Assembly (NCBI RefSeq): GCF_002964785.1
Contig: NZ_PQCC01000022.1
Location: 282,619-346,618 of the forward strand
DNA from: Pseudoalteromonas sp. T1lg48
GTDB taxonomy: Bacteria; Pseudomonadota; Gammaproteobacteria; Enterobacterales; Alteromonadaceae
Length of the DNA stretch: 64,000 bases
Reading direction: 5' to 3'
The notes under the pieces were generated by a model. It had not been told where the DNA came from. It was given only the letters and a program-made list of their open reading frames with translations, and ran no database searches. A program made the translations under genes and the position numbers. Positions 1-11,717 of this stretch are shown piece by piece. The stretch's first letter is position 1. Each line of letters starts with the position of its first letter.

Positions 1-400
1 GCCTGGTCAGCTTAAAATCGATAACCGGCACCCGCAGTTGATGAAGCTCGTGCATTAAGGACTCGGCCACATGGTTGCCCAGTAAGCTGCCCTGATTTAA
101 ATCACTATCGACATAGGTAAAGGTGGTCACCGCCAGCGCCGTCGTTATCGGCGTCTGCTCCAGGTTGGCCGCCAGCTCCTGGGCCAGCTCCTGAATATAA
201 GCGTTAATGGTTTTGCTTTGCGCGTTAAGCTGCGGCTGTGGGTAGTAGGTACGCTCACCTTGGAAAAAGGCATTGTCCACATGCAATCTCTGACTTGCCT
301 CTGTACTCTTAAGAGCGGTTTCATCGGCGTTTGCTATGCCATGCTGTTGGGCACATCCGGCCAAAGCTGCGAAGGCTAACGTCAGTGCTAGCTTGTTCAT
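1..400 (-). CDS. FlgO-like outer membrane lipoprotein (partial, runs off left edge)
   Basis: The gene starts at the ATG whose complement is 398-400, preceded by a good ribosome site (GGAGAAAGGA). Its 3' end lies outside the window. The N-terminus MNKLALTLAFAALAGC is a lipoprotein signal peptide with lipobox LAGC. The visible mature part contains a segment (ITTALAVTTFTYVD, then a leucine-rich helix and PVIDFKLT) like the FlgO domain found in Vibrio flagellar lipoproteins. The start is 16 bp past the stop of the upstream FlgO-like gene, so the two form an operon. By family, the product should sit in the outer membrane and help stability or assembly of the sheathed flagellum. The specific role is inferred from domain resemblance only. 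Confidence 0.65.
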   Translation of the reverse strand, partial: MNKLALTLAFAALAGCAQQHGIANADETALKSTEASQRLHVDNAFFQGERTYYPQPQLNAQSKTINAYIQELAQELAANLEQTPITTALAVTTFTYVDSDLNQGSLLGNHVAESLMHELHQLRVPVIDFKLTR

Positions 401-416
401 TCCTTTCTCCTAGGGT

Positions 417-1022
417 CTAGTATTCGTTTCTATAGAGTTGGCCGTGACGCAACACAGTTTTTTGCTCGGACCACATCACGTTGGCGGGGATATAGTCTGT
501 CGCCGCTGCCACCACCTGCTGAGTATCGAGTTTGATCAGCCGTGCATTCACCACATAGCTGTCTTCTTGGCGCAAGAGGGTGCCGGTTAGGTAGTAATCC
601 AGGTTATGGCGCTGTGATAAACGCATAACATCACGGCTAAGCATCTTGTCCTGCTCCATCTGCATATAAATACCGTCGCTTTGCTTAAAGTCGACCACCT
701 CAAAACCGGCCTGTGTCATTAAGGTGACCAAACCGTCTTGCAATTGCAGCCCAAGATCATGCAATTGAGGATGCCTCGGGTCATGCGCTAATTGCTTTAT
801 GGGTAAAAAGGTGCCCACGGCAATGCGCCCGGTTAAGACCAGCTCACCCTGTTGCTTTTCATTACCATGAATACGCGCCAGTAGTTGCTCGGCCAAGCGT
901 TGCGTATGGCCATGTATCGCCTGTGCCGACAGTTGCCGCTCATGTATTTGCTCTGCACTGTACTGAGACTGTGCGCAGGCTGTTAGCGCTAACGTTGCAG
1001 ATAGAATTAGGTATCGCATCAT
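417..1022 (-). CDS. FlgO-like outer membrane lipoprotein
   Basis: A protein of 201 residues (200 if the second of two adjacent ATG codons is used). It opens with a lipoprotein signal, LILSATLALTAC, so Cys16 or Cys15 would be lipidated. The body (about residues 60-185) has the FlgO-domain layout: a strand-rich start (VLTGRIAVGTF), a long helix ending VTLMTQAGFEVVDF, then LDYYLTGTLLRQEDSYVVNARLIKLDT, a pattern shared with Vibrio FlgO. It is followed after 16 bp by a second protein of the same kind. FlgO and FlgP in Vibrio are outer-membrane proteins needed for full motility. No other flagellar gene is visible in the window, so flagellar function is inferred and a general envelope role is possible. 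Confidence 0.65.
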   Translation of the reverse strand: MMRYLILSATLALTACAQSQYSAEQIHERQLSAQAIHGHTQRLAEQLLARIHGNEKQQGELVLTGRIAVGTFLPIKQLAHDPRHPQLHDLGLQLQDGLVTLMTQAGFEVVDFKQSDGIYMQMEQDKMLSRDVMRLSQRHNLDYYLTGTLLRQEDSYVVNARLIKLDTQQVVAAATDYIPANVMWSEQKTVLRHGQLYRNEY

Positions 1023-1227
1023 TCACCCATAGAATTACTCTCTATAAGCTGTTAAGCAAAATCAACGCCAAGATGTCTATTCAGCCGCTGAAAACGGCGG
1101 ATGCTATGTGGGATGGGAGTTGATGTGAAAGCAGCCGCCCGTGCCACGGGGTCAATCTGACTTACATCCAGGGTCACTGTTTAAGGCGCCAATTTAGTGG
1201 CAAGGGGCTTCAGCCTTGCGGCGGAGG

Positions 1228-1254
1228 CTTGCCGCCCTCAGAGGGGGCGGCAAG
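1228..1254. other. Strong GC-rich hairpin downstream of thyA
   Basis: A perfect 10-bp inverted repeat (CTTGCCGCCC / GGGCGGCAAG) around a 7-nt centre, extendable by two more pairs. It lies just after the thyA stop codon (minus strand) but is not followed by a T-run on either strand. It could stabilise the 3' end of the thyA mRNA or be a REP-like palindrome rather than an intrinsic terminator. The rest of 1023-1271 shows no gene. Confidence 0.45.
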
Positions 1255-1271
1255 AGGATGCGTTAGGTGAG

Positions 1272-2123
1272 TTACACGGCAAAGGGGTAACGGATAGCAT
1301 CGTGATGTTGATAGCCAGAGATCTCAAAATCGTCGGTGCTCACCCAGGTTTCCAAATCTTCCAGGGATTTGATCTTCGGGTTAATGTGCAACTGTGGCGA
1401 AGGGAAAGGCTCACGCTTTAACTGCACGTCACGCATCAACTCAAGCTGATTTTCATAAATATGGGCATTAACGATTTTATGATACGCCATACCCGGCTTA
1501 TGACCTGTGATCTGCGCCACCAAGGCTAACAGGGTAAAGACCTGGATTTGGTTAAAGTTTAAACCCAGCGGCACATCACAAGAGCGCTGGTAACTGGTCA
1601 AATGCAATGTATCGCCGAGCAAGGAGAAGGTATGGGTGTGCATACAAGGGCGCAAACAACCCAGCTCAAACTCGCCAGGATTATAAAAGGTGATGATTTC
1701 ACCGCGGTCATCGACACCACGACTGAGGTTATCAACCACCTTTTTTAACTGATCCAAATGCGTGCCATCGGGCTTTTGCCAACTGCGCCCCTGCACGCCG
1801 TAAACGCGGCCCATATCATCCTCACCACGACGATTGGGGTTATTCAACCAGGCCTGGTTTTCATTGGCATTGGCATTCCAGGTGTTACAGCCGATATCGC
1901 GAAACTGGGCGGCGCTGTCATAACCACGTAAATACCCAAGCAGCTCGGCAATGGCCGCCTTAAAAAAGCTCTTACGGGTAGTGATCAACGGAAACTCATT
2001 AGCGGCAACATTGTATTGCAGATCCGCGTTAATCACGGTCAAGCAACGGATCCCGGTGCGCTCATTTTCCACCCAGGTGCCGGTGTCGACGATGCGACGA
2101 CATAAGTCTAAATACTGTTTCAT
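1272..2123 (-). CDS. thyA: Thymidylate synthase
   Basis: Cytoplasmic enzyme converting dUMP and methylene-tetrahydrofolate to dTMP and dihydrofolate, the only de novo dTMP step. At 283 residues it is in the usual bacterial range (E. coli 264). The catalytic cysteine is Cys160 in [11 protein letters not shown]. The dUMP-binding segment [16 protein letters not shown] and the C-terminal YPFAV follow the family closely. It is the last gene of a minus-strand block rppH-ptsP-TSUP-lgt-thyA, with the stop of lgt only 9 bp upstream. The lgt-thyA pair is conserved widely in gammaproteobacteria. A strong hairpin lies just downstream. Confidence 0.97.
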   Translation of the reverse strand: MKQYLDLCRRIVDTGTWVENERTGIRCLTVINADLQYNVAANEFPLITTRKSFFKAAIAELLGYLRGYDSAAQFRDIGCNTWNANANENQAWLNNPNRRGEDDMGRVYGVQGRSWQKPDGTHLDQLKKVVDNLSRGVDDRGEIITFYNPGEFELGCLRPCMHTHTFSLLGDTLHLTSYQRSCDVPLGLNFNQIQVFTLLALVAQITGHKPGMAYHKIVNAHIYENQLELMRDVQLKREPFPSPQLHINPKIKSLEDLETWVSTDDFEISGYQHHDAIRYPFAV

Positions 2124-2132
2124 GCTTGCCTC

Positions 2133-2942
2133 TTATTTTTTCGCTGCCGGTGCGCCAGCGTTATCTGCTTTGCTGTGCGCCCAGAAGATAAACGCACCAC
2201 CGAGGATAATCATAGGCAGGGATAAAATCTGCCCCATGGACATAATGCCGCCCAATAAACCTAAATGAGCATCCGGCTCGCGGAAGTATTCAATGGCAAA
2301 GCGGAACGTACCATAACCGAGTAAGAAGACTCCGGATACGCTGCCCGCCGGACGCGGCTTTTTAATAAACCACTGCAATATTAAGAACAGCACCAGGCCT
2401 TCAAAAAATGCTTCGTATAATTGTGACGGGTGACGAGGCTCTGGTCCGCCGGTCGGGAACACCATGGCCCAAGGCACATCCGAAGTACGCCCCCACAGCT
2501 CGCCATTAATAAAGTTGCCAATGCGCCCGGCCAACAGACCAAGGGGAACCAGAGGCGCAACAAAGTCACCCACGGCGAAAAACGATTTACCCCGTGATTT
2601 GGCAAACCAAAATATGGCGGCGATCACCCCAAGTGTACCGCCGTGGAAGGACATGCCGCCCTGATCTATACGGAATAAATAAAGTGGGTTTTCAAGGAAA
2701 TAGGAAAATTGATAAAAGAATACATAACCCAAACGGCCCCCGAGGATCACCCCGAGCATACCGTAAAACAGCAGGTCGCTGACTTCTTCTTTGGTCCACC
2801 CCGATCCGGGTTTGGCGGCCTGGCGGTTTGCCAACCACATGGCTAATACGAAGCCAACTAAGTACATTAAGCCATACCAGCGTACGGCCAGCGGCCCTAC
2901 TTCGAAAATCACCGGGTCAATTTGTGGAAATTCTAAAGCCAT
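2133..2942 (-). CDS. lgt: Phosphatidylglycerol-prolipoprotein diacylglyceryl transferase
   Basis: Inner-membrane enzyme that transfers diacylglycerol from phosphatidylglycerol to the lipobox cysteine of prolipoproteins, the first step of lipoprotein maturation. At 269 residues with about seven hydrophobic segments it matches the family. The Lgt signature [14 protein letters not shown] lies at residues 139-152, and the conserved MSFHGG with His100 is present. It is placed directly upstream of thyA, as in E. coli. The window itself encodes several lipoproteins that would be substrates (the FlgO-like pair, the RND adaptor, the M28 peptidase). Confidence 0.97.
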   Translation of the reverse strand: MALEFPQIDPVIFEVGPLAVRWYGLMYLVGFVLAMWLANRQAAKPGSGWTKEEVSDLLFYGMLGVILGGRLGYVFFYQFSYFLENPLYLFRIDQGGMSFHGGTLGVIAAIFWFAKSRGKSFFAVGDFVAPLVPLGLLAGRIGNFINGELWGRTSDVPWAMVFPTGGPEPRHPSQLYEAFFEGLVLFLILQWFIKKPRPAGSVSGVFLLGYGTFRFAIEYFREPDAHLGLLGGIMSMGQILSLPMIILGGAFIFWAHSKADNAGAPAAKK

Positions 2943-2956
2943 AATTTTATTTTTGC

Positions 2957-3763
2957 CTAGCTAAACACCATACGTAAGGCGATGATCACCAGCAGTAAGG
3001 CGAAGATTTTTTTAATATGTGAAACGGGTAAATAGTGCGTAGCGCGCGCACCATAGGGCGCCGTAAACCAAGAGGTCGCGACAATGCCGGCCAGCGCCGG
3101 AACATAAACAAAACCGACAAAGCCGTCGCTGATGTTCTGCACCTGCCACCCGGAGGCAATGTACCCCAAGCAGCCAAACAGCGCAATGGCAATACCGCTC
3201 ACCGCGGCGCAGCCAATGGCTTTTTTCATATCCACGGAAAAGTAGTTCAGCAAGGGGACGATAAGGGCGCCGCCGCCGATACCGATAAGTCCGGACAAAG
3301 CGCCCAATAGAGACGTTGAACCGGCCACCACAGGGTTCGATGGCATGGGGCGAGTGCTGGTCGCCCTATGGCTGGAATAGATCATACGCATGGCGATAAA
3401 GATTACCGCAACGGCAAAAATGGTTTTCAGTCCCTGCTGGGGAATATAGCTGGCCATAAAGCCGCTGATCAAGGCGCCGGTAGACACACCAAACAGCACC
3501 GCAGGCGCCACTTCCCAGGGCACATTGCGGTTGCGATGATGAGCCAGGGCCGAGGACGTGGACGTAAATAAAATCGAGGCCAGTGAGGTGGCAATGGCTA
3601 TTACTAATACATGTTCGACATCGGTGACATTAAAATGCACCAGCAGCGCACTGAGCGCGGGTACGATAAGCAGGCCACCACCTATGCCTAACAGACCGGC
3701 GAGAAAACCCACCACGCTTCCTAGCACCGTGCACAAGATAAAAAGCCAAATAAGATCTGCCAT
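2957..3763 (-). CDS. TauE/SafE family membrane transporter (TSUP)
   Basis: A 268-residue membrane protein with about eight transmembrane segments in two repeats. Each half carries the TSUP glycine-rich signature ([19 protein letters not shown] near residue 20; [17 protein letters not shown] near residue 160). TSUP proteins export or import sulfur-containing or organic anions such as sulfite or sulfoacetate. The substrate cannot be read from sequence. It sits between ptsP and lgt with short gaps (14 bp to lgt), so it is probably co-transcribed. This insertion between ptsP and lgt is common in Alteromonadales and Shewanella-type genomes. Confidence 0.88.
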   Translation of the reverse strand: MADLIWLFILCTVLGSVVGFLAGLLGIGGGLLIVPALSALLVHFNVTDVEHVLVIAIATSLASILFTSTSSALAHHRNRNVPWEVAPAVLFGVSTGALISGFMASYIPQQGLKTIFAVAVIFIAMRMIYSSHRATSTRPMPSNPVVAGSTSLLGALSGLIGIGGGALIVPLLNYFSVDMKKAIGCAAVSGIAIALFGCLGYIASGWQVQNISDGFVGFVYVPALAGIVATSWFTAPYGARATHYLPVSHIKKIFALLLVIIALRMVFS

Positions 3764-3820
3764 GTATTTTACTTATTCTGTTTTCTTATATCGCTAATAT
3801 ATCAGGTTATAAAGAGGATT

Positions 3821-6109
3821 TCATTGCTTGCCATCATCGTCTTTTTGTCGATACAGCAATTGCCCCAGGCCCTGTTCAAGCATGAAATCCCGCACTAAAC
3901 GATGCACCTGTTTGGCATTGGCGGCGCTTAAACATTGTGCCAATAATTGCTTACAAGCCTTAAGGCCGACGCGGCGGATCACCCACTTCACCTTGTGCAG
4001 TGCGCTAAAGTTCATACTCAAACTGTCAAAGCCCATGGCTATCAATAAGATGGCTCCCTCTGGCTCACCGGCTAATTCACCGCACAGGCTAAAGGGAAAA
4101 TTGGCCGCCTGGCATTGCTCGGCAATACTGTTGAGGGCGCGCAGCACCGCCGGATGGTAACAGTCGAACAAATTGGCAACCCGAGAGTTGGCTCTGTCCA
4201 CCGCCAGCAGATACTGAGTGAGGTCATTGGAGCCGACCGAGCAAAAGTCCACCTTGGCGGCAAACTCATGCAGCAAATAGATACTCGATGGCACCTCGAT
4301 CATGACCCCGACCAGAGGCTTGTCGATGTAACTGAATTCGTGGGGAAAGTCCTGCTGTAATTCGTAATAGGCACGCTCAAGCAGGGATAAGGATTCATCG
4401 ACCTCCCCGACCTCACTGATCATGGGCAGCAATATACGGAGATTTCCAAGGCCGGAATTCGCCTTGATCATGGCCTTCAACTGATCAATAAACAGCTCAG
4501 GATGATCCAGGCTAACGCGAATGCCGCGCCATCCCAGGAAGGGGTTCTCTTCTTGAATATCAAAGTAATCGAGCGCCTTATCACCACCAATATCCAAGGT
4601 ACGCATGGTTACCGGGGCGGGATGGTAGCTGCTCAGTACCTGACGGTACCATTGCTCCTGCTCATGCTGCGATGGAAAAGTGCCTTTTTGCATAAACCAG
4701 GATTCGGTGCGATACAGGCCCACGCCGTCGCAATAGCGGGCGCTGTCGAGCTCGGTTTGCAAATCAAGGCCGGCATTGAGCATCAGGTCAATGGCCTTGC
4801 CGTCCGGGGTGGTCGAAGGCAGATGGTACTCCGACTCAAACTGATCGTGTAACTTGGCGTCACGATGCTGGATCTGCGCGTATTCCTTTTTCAGCGCTTC
4901 GCTGGGGCTGAGATACACCCGCCCGGCATAGGCATCGATGATCAGCTCTTTGTTATCGAACTGCAACAGCGGAATATCGTTAATACCCCAAACGGTGGGG
5001 ATATTCAGCGCCCGAGTCAAAATAGAAGCATGAGAGTTGGCGGCACCGTGCACACTCACCACCCCTTTCAGACGCTCTTTGGGCACCTGCGCCAGCATGG
5101 CCGGGGTCAGGGTGTGCGCCACTAAAATGGTATTCTGCGGATACGGCTTAGTCGCCTTTTCGGTATTAAGCAGGTGAAACAGCACCCGCAGACCTATATC
5201 TTTCACATCGACGGCACGCTCCTTGATATAAGGATCCTGCATGTCATTGAACTGCTGCACCAGGCGTTCAATCACCCGCTTTAAGGCACTTTTAGCACAC
5301 CAGCCCTCGGCAATTTCCCGCTCCACATCGCGGCCAAGGCTGCGAGCATCGAGTAATTGCAAATACACTTCAAAAACCGCCACCGCCTCGCTTGGCAAGT
5401 GCCCTTGCATCGACACCGCTAAGGTACTGAACTCCTTGCGGGTAGCGGCTACCGCCTGTAAAAACAACTGCTTTTGTTTGAGCTTGTCTTGCTCCTTGCG
5501 CATCTCCACTGAAGAGAAGTCAACCTTGGGCAGCACCACATAGGCATCCCCCTGGGCGATACCACCGGAGCTGGAGATCCCCTTTAACATGGTGGAGCGA
5601 TGGCTAAGATCGTCCTGCTGCAACAGGGTTTGTATTTGTGCATCGGCCAGTTGCGGTGCCAATTGCGCCGATAGGGTGATCAAAAACGATTCCTCGTCCT
5701 CGCTAAACACCCGGGCTGCAGCTTGCTGAACCACAATAACCCCAAGCACCCGCTTTTGATGCACCACGGGCACGGATAAAAAGGCGTTGTATTGATCTTC
5801 TTTGACAAGATCTGAGGTTATAAAGTGCGGATGGGATTTAGCATAGGCAAGGTTGATAGGCTCTTCACGCTGAGCCACCAAGCCCACCAGGCCCTCGGTA
5901 AAGCCGAGGCGAAATTGCCCCACGGCGGCGGGGTTGAGGCCATCTGTGGCCATCAACACAAAGTTATCCTGGCTGTAATCGGCAAAGTAGATCGAACAGC
6001 ACTCGGTCTTCATCGCCTTTTTGACCTGGCTGACAAACACCATAAGCGCGCTTTCCAAGTTCGGCTGTTGAGCAACTTGCTCGACAATAGCGCGCATGAT
6101 GGCAAGCAT
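3821..6109 (-). CDS. ptsP: Phosphoenolpyruvate-protein phosphotransferase of the nitrogen PTS (EI-Ntr)
   Basis: First enzyme of the nitrogen-related phosphotransferase relay. It phosphorylates NPr from PEP and signals nitrogen state through its GAF domain. The protein has 762 residues (E. coli 748). The GAF domain spans about 1-160 and the EI N-terminal and swivelling domains about 170-400. The phospho-histidine is His360 in GAANSHASI. The C-terminal PEP-binding barrel includes GVGLYRTE, FLGWRGIRVSLD, VGSNDLTQYLLAVDR and the catalytic Cys in FSLCGELAG. It lies 14 bp downstream of rppH, the same order as in E. coli. Confidence 0.96.
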   Translation of the reverse strand: MLAIMRAIVEQVAQQPNLESALMVFVSQVKKAMKTECCSIYFADYSQDNFVLMATDGLNPAAVGQFRLGFTEGLVGLVAQREEPINLAYAKSHPHFITSDLVKEDQYNAFLSVPVVHQKRVLGVIVVQQAAARVFSEDEESFLITLSAQLAPQLADAQIQTLLQQDDLSHRSTMLKGISSSGGIAQGDAYVVLPKVDFSSVEMRKEQDKLKQKQLFLQAVAATRKEFSTLAVSMQGHLPSEAVAVFEVYLQLLDARSLGRDVEREIAEGWCAKSALKRVIERLVQQFNDMQDPYIKERAVDVKDIGLRVLFHLLNTEKATKPYPQNTILVAHTLTPAMLAQVPKERLKGVVSVHGAANSHASILTRALNIPTVWGINDIPLLQFDNKELIIDAYAGRVYLSPSEALKKEYAQIQHRDAKLHDQFESEYHLPSTTPDGKAIDLMLNAGLDLQTELDSARYCDGVGLYRTESWFMQKGTFPSQHEQEQWYRQVLSSYHPAPVTMRTLDIGGDKALDYFDIQEENPFLGWRGIRVSLDHPELFIDQLKAMIKANSGLGNLRILLPMISEVGEVDESLSLLERAYYELQQDFPHEFSYIDKPLVGVMIEVPSSIYLLHEFAAKVDFCSVGSNDLTQYLLAVDRANSRVANLFDCYHPAVLRALNSIAEQCQAANFPFSLCGELAGEPEGAILLIAMGFDSLSMNFSALHKVKWVIRRVGLKACKQLLAQCLSAANAKQVHRLVRDFMLEQGLGQLLYRQKDDDGKQ

Positions 6110-6123
6110 AATGAAAACTCTCC

Positions 6124-6645
6124 TTAACGGCGGTTACGCCACTGCCCCTGTGGCGATGACTCCTTGCGATTAAATGGCATCGCAATAGGGGCGAACTCTT
6201 TCATTACCCGGCGGTATACATCGCGCTTAAAGGCCACGACCTGGCGCACCGGATACCAGTAACTCACCCAACGCCAATCATCAAACTCCGGATGATGGGT
6301 TTTAAGTAAGTTTACGTCTTCATCTTTGCATTTTAGTTTAAGCAGGAACCATTTTTGCTTTTGGCCAATACAAACCGGGGTCGAATCACGGCGAATTAAC
6401 CGTTTCGGTAACTTATAACGCAGCCAATGACGCGAGCTGGCGATAACCTCGACATCTTCTGGAAGCAGTCCCACTTCTTCATGCAGTTCGCGGTACATGG
6501 TTTGCTCTGGCGTTTCACCATCGTCCACTCCGCCCTGCGGAAATTGCCAAGAATGCTGGCCGTAACGGCGGGCCCAAAATACCTGGCCTTGGTTATTACA
6601 GATTACGATTCCGACATTGGCACGAAAACCTTCGGCATCAATCAC
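6124..6645 (-). CDS. rppH: RNA pyrophosphohydrolase
   Basis: A cytoplasmic Nudix hydrolase that removes pyrophosphate from mRNA 5' triphosphate ends and so triggers RNase E decay. It has 173 residues (E. coli 176). The Nudix box runs from Gly38 to Leu60 (GGVDDGETP...RELHEEVGL), and the family-specific WQFPQGG precedes it. Diadenosine polyphosphates are an alternative substrate known for the family. It is the first gene of the ptsP-TSUP-lgt-thyA block and is divergent from mutH across a 411-bp AT-rich region that contains the DnaA-box cluster. Confidence 0.96.
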   Translation of the reverse strand: MIDAEGFRANVGIVICNNQGQVFWARRYGQHSWQFPQGGVDDGETPEQTMYRELHEEVGLLPEDVEVIASSRHWLRYKLPKRLIRRDSTPVCIGQKQKWFLLKLKCKDEDVNLLKTHHPEFDDWRWVSYWYPVRQVVAFKRDVYRRVMKEFAPIAMPFNRKESSPQGQWRNRR

Positions 6646-6731
6646 CTTAGTGCCTCTTTTGTAAGTCGATTTTTATCGATTGTTCCACAATCGCCAATTG
6701 ACAGCAAATAATATTCGCAACTAACACCAAG

Positions 6732-6932
6732 TTACTCACATGTTGTGCATAACTTTTAATAACTACGGATAAAAATAAAACAAATCCACAATAAGTAGGT
6801 TTAAAACCGCACTTCTCCACAGATTCTGTGGATAAATATGTTCATACATCTGTATTTTGTGGATTAAAACGTCACAACCTAGATCAAAATCGCTTAGCAA
6901 AAACAAAATAAGCAATGAAAATCAATAAGTTA
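6732..6932. promoter_or_regulatory. DnaA-box cluster with IHF site, DARS2-like
   Basis: The 411-bp rppH-mutH intergenic region holds several DnaA boxes against the consensus TTATNCACA. Two are perfect (complement of 6744-6752 and of 6827-6835). Three have one mismatch (6732-6740 plus, 6813-6821 plus, complement of 6858-6866). Boxes 6813-6821 and 6827-6835 face each other 5 bp apart, with a third box 22 bp further on. A consensus IHF site (AATCAA-N4-TTA) lies at 6920-6932. E. coli DARS2, which reactivates ADP-DnaA, lies next to mutH and needs three core DnaA boxes plus IHF and Fis; this is recalled knowledge. Function here is inferred. Promoters of rppH and mutH must also lie in this region. 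Confidence 0.55.
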
Positions 6933-7056
6933 CAAAACAAAAAACCTTACCGAGGTGAGCAAAAAAACGCCTATTTATTTCTGCTCAAAATAACAACACT
7001 AGGATTTCACCGCGCCTTTGTTACAATCACGGCTCCCGAGCCCTTATCGAGCAGCT

Positions 7057-7725
7057 ATGATTTCGCCACCTTGTAACCTTGCACAATTACGCCAACGCGT
7101 CGATGCCATTGCCGGCATGACCCTGGGCGCCCTCGCCCAGCAATATGGGTTTAAAACCCCCGAACATTTACAGCGGGAAAAGGGCTGGGTTGGGCAATTG
7201 TTGGAATATGTGCTTGGTGCCAGCGCGGGCTCTTTGCCAGAGCCGGACTTCCCGGCCCTTGGCGTGGAATTAAAAACCCTGCCCATCTCCTATCAGGGCA
7301 CGCCACTGGAAACCACCTTCGTCAGTGTGGCTCCCCTTACCCAGGTAACCGGGCTGAGCTTTGAGCAAAGCACGGTATATAAAAAACTGCGCCATGTGTT
7401 ATGGCTGCCGATTCTCGCCGAGCGCGATATTCCTGTGGTTGAGCGGGTCATCGGCAGTGGCTTCCTTTGGCAACCCAATGAGCAACAGTTTGCTCAGCTC
7501 AAGCGGGACTGGGAAGAGCTCACCGAGATGATTGCGCTGGGGCAAATCGAGCAGGTCAATGGCCATTTTGGCGAGGTATTACAACTGCGTCCCAAGGCTG
7601 CCAATAGCAAGGCGCTTACCGCGGCCATAGGTAAAAATGGCGAACGTATTCAAACCTTGCCTCGAGGCTTTTATTTAAAGACCCAGTTTACTCGGCAGAT
7701 CCTGGCCAGCCAGTTTCAGCCGTAA
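7057..7725 (+). CDS. mutH: DNA mismatch repair endonuclease MutH
   Basis: Nicks the unmethylated strand at hemimethylated GATC sites when activated by MutS-MutL. The start is placed at the ATG at 7057 (MISPPCNLAQL), giving 222 residues (E. coli 229); an upstream in-frame start at 7018 would add 13 unconserved residues. Catalytic motif residues of the restriction-like fold are visible: the Asp in EPDFPALGVELKTLP followed by Glu-Leu-Lys. KLRHVLWLPI and the C-terminal GFYLKTQFT match MutH. Its presence implies Dam methylation in this organism. It is divergent from rppH, with a bidirectional terminator shared with eno downstream. Confidence 0.95.
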   Translation: MISPPCNLAQLRQRVDAIAGMTLGALAQQYGFKTPEHLQREKGWVGQLLEYVLGASAGSLPEPDFPALGVELKTLPISYQGTPLETTFVSVAPLTQVTGLSFEQSTVYKKLRHVLWLPILAERDIPVVERVIGSGFLWQPNEQQFAQLKRDWEELTEMIALGQIEQVNGHFGEVLQLRPKAANSKALTAAIGKNGERIQTLPRGFYLKTQFTRQILASQFQP

Positions 7726-7746
7726 CGCTCAAAACATACAGGCAAT

Positions 7747-7777
7747 AAAAAACCGCGGTAATACCGCGGTTTTTTTA
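7747..7777. terminator. Bidirectional intrinsic terminator between mutH and eno
   Basis: A-run, perfect stem ACCGCGGT / ACCGCGGT around a 2-nt AA centre, then a T-run. Because both flanks are A/T homopolymers, it serves mutH (plus) and eno (minus), whose 3' ends converge here. Confidence 0.9.
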
Positions 7778-7790
7778 TATCAGCCTGAGC

Positions 7791-9192
<1,402 letters not shown>

Positions 9193-9204
9193 TAGTACGA
9201 TCGA

Positions 9205-10854
<1,650 letters not shown>

Positions 10855-10949
10855 TCAGGAAATGGATTAAATTATAGAATCAAGACGGGGCGATAGTATA
10901 GCAAAGCCCCCTCGGCCAATCCAGCTAAAATTAACCTCGGGGAGCGTCC

Positions 10950-11717
10950 TTATTCGCGCTCTTTTACTGTCTGCCAGGCCGCTTCCATCTGCGCTAAATC
11001 GGCGTTTTGCAGGTCTAGCCCTTGTGCTGCCAGCTGCTCCTCGACACCGTTAAAGCGACGGCTAAACTTGCGGTTGGCCCGGCGTAACAGTTGCTCCGGG
11101 TCATGCCCTAGGTGGCGGGCAACGTTTACCGTAGCAAACAGCAGGTCGCCAATTTCCTCGGCGCAGTGCTCACTATTTGGGTCATTGTCTATGGCTTCGC
11201 GCACCTCAAGCACTTCTTCGGCGACCTTGTCCAGAGCACCATCGACGCTCGGCCAGTCAAAGCCCACCGCGGCAACGCGCTTTTGAATCTTATTGGCGGC
11301 ACTGAGCGCCGGCAGGTTAGCGGGAATATCATCGAGCAGATGATGCTGCCCTTGGGCCAGGCGGGCCCGATGCTTGCGCGTTTCCCAGTTGTCCTGGGCT
11401 TGGCCATCGGCAAAAATATGGGGGTGGCGCTGCTTGAGTTTGCCATTGAGCTCGGCAACCACGGCATTAAAGTCAAACAGTTGTTGCTCGCTGGCCAGCT
11501 GGCTGTAGAAGATAACCTGAAACAGCAGATCCCCAAGCTCCGCCTTAAGCTCATCAAAGGCACCGCGCTCTATGGTGTCGGCCACCTCATAGGCTTCTTC
11601 CAGGGTGTGCGGCACTATGGTTTCAAAGGTTTGTGCCAGATCCCACTCACAACCGGAATCGGGGCAGCGCAGCTTGGCCATGATGGCCTGCAGCTCGGCA
11701 ATGGCGTTATGACTCAT
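10950..11717 (-). CDS. mazG: Nucleoside triphosphate pyrophosphohydrolase MazG
   Basis: Hydrolyses (d)NTPs to the monophosphates, and in E. coli moderates (p)ppGpp levels. At 255 residues it has two tandem MazG domains. The N-terminal one carries the metal-binding EEAYEVADTIERG...ELKAELGDLLFQVIF motif near residues 38-70. The C-terminal one carries KVAEEVLEVREAI...AEEIGDLLFATVNVARH near residues 165-200. The ATG overlaps the relA stop as ATGA (11714-11717), so it is translationally coupled to relA. Confidence 0.96.
   Translation of the reverse strand: MSHNAIAELQAIMAKLRCPDSGCEWDLAQTFETIVPHTLEEAYEVADTIERGAFDELKAELGDLLFQVIFYSQLASEQQLFDFNAVVAELNGKLKQRHPHIFADGQAQDNWETRKHRARLAQGQHHLLDDIPANLPALSAANKIQKRVAAVGFDWPSVDGALDKVAEEVLEVREAIDNDPNSEHCAEEIGDLLFATVNVARHLGHDPEQLLRRANRKFSRRFNGVEEQLAAQGLDLQNADLAQMEAAWQTVKERE

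Noticed and set aside
6661-7016. The DnaA-box region as the chromosomal origin oriC
   Set aside because: None of the usual origin neighbours (dnaA, dnaN, gidA/mnmG, mioC) is present, and the box number and layout fit a regulatory cluster better.
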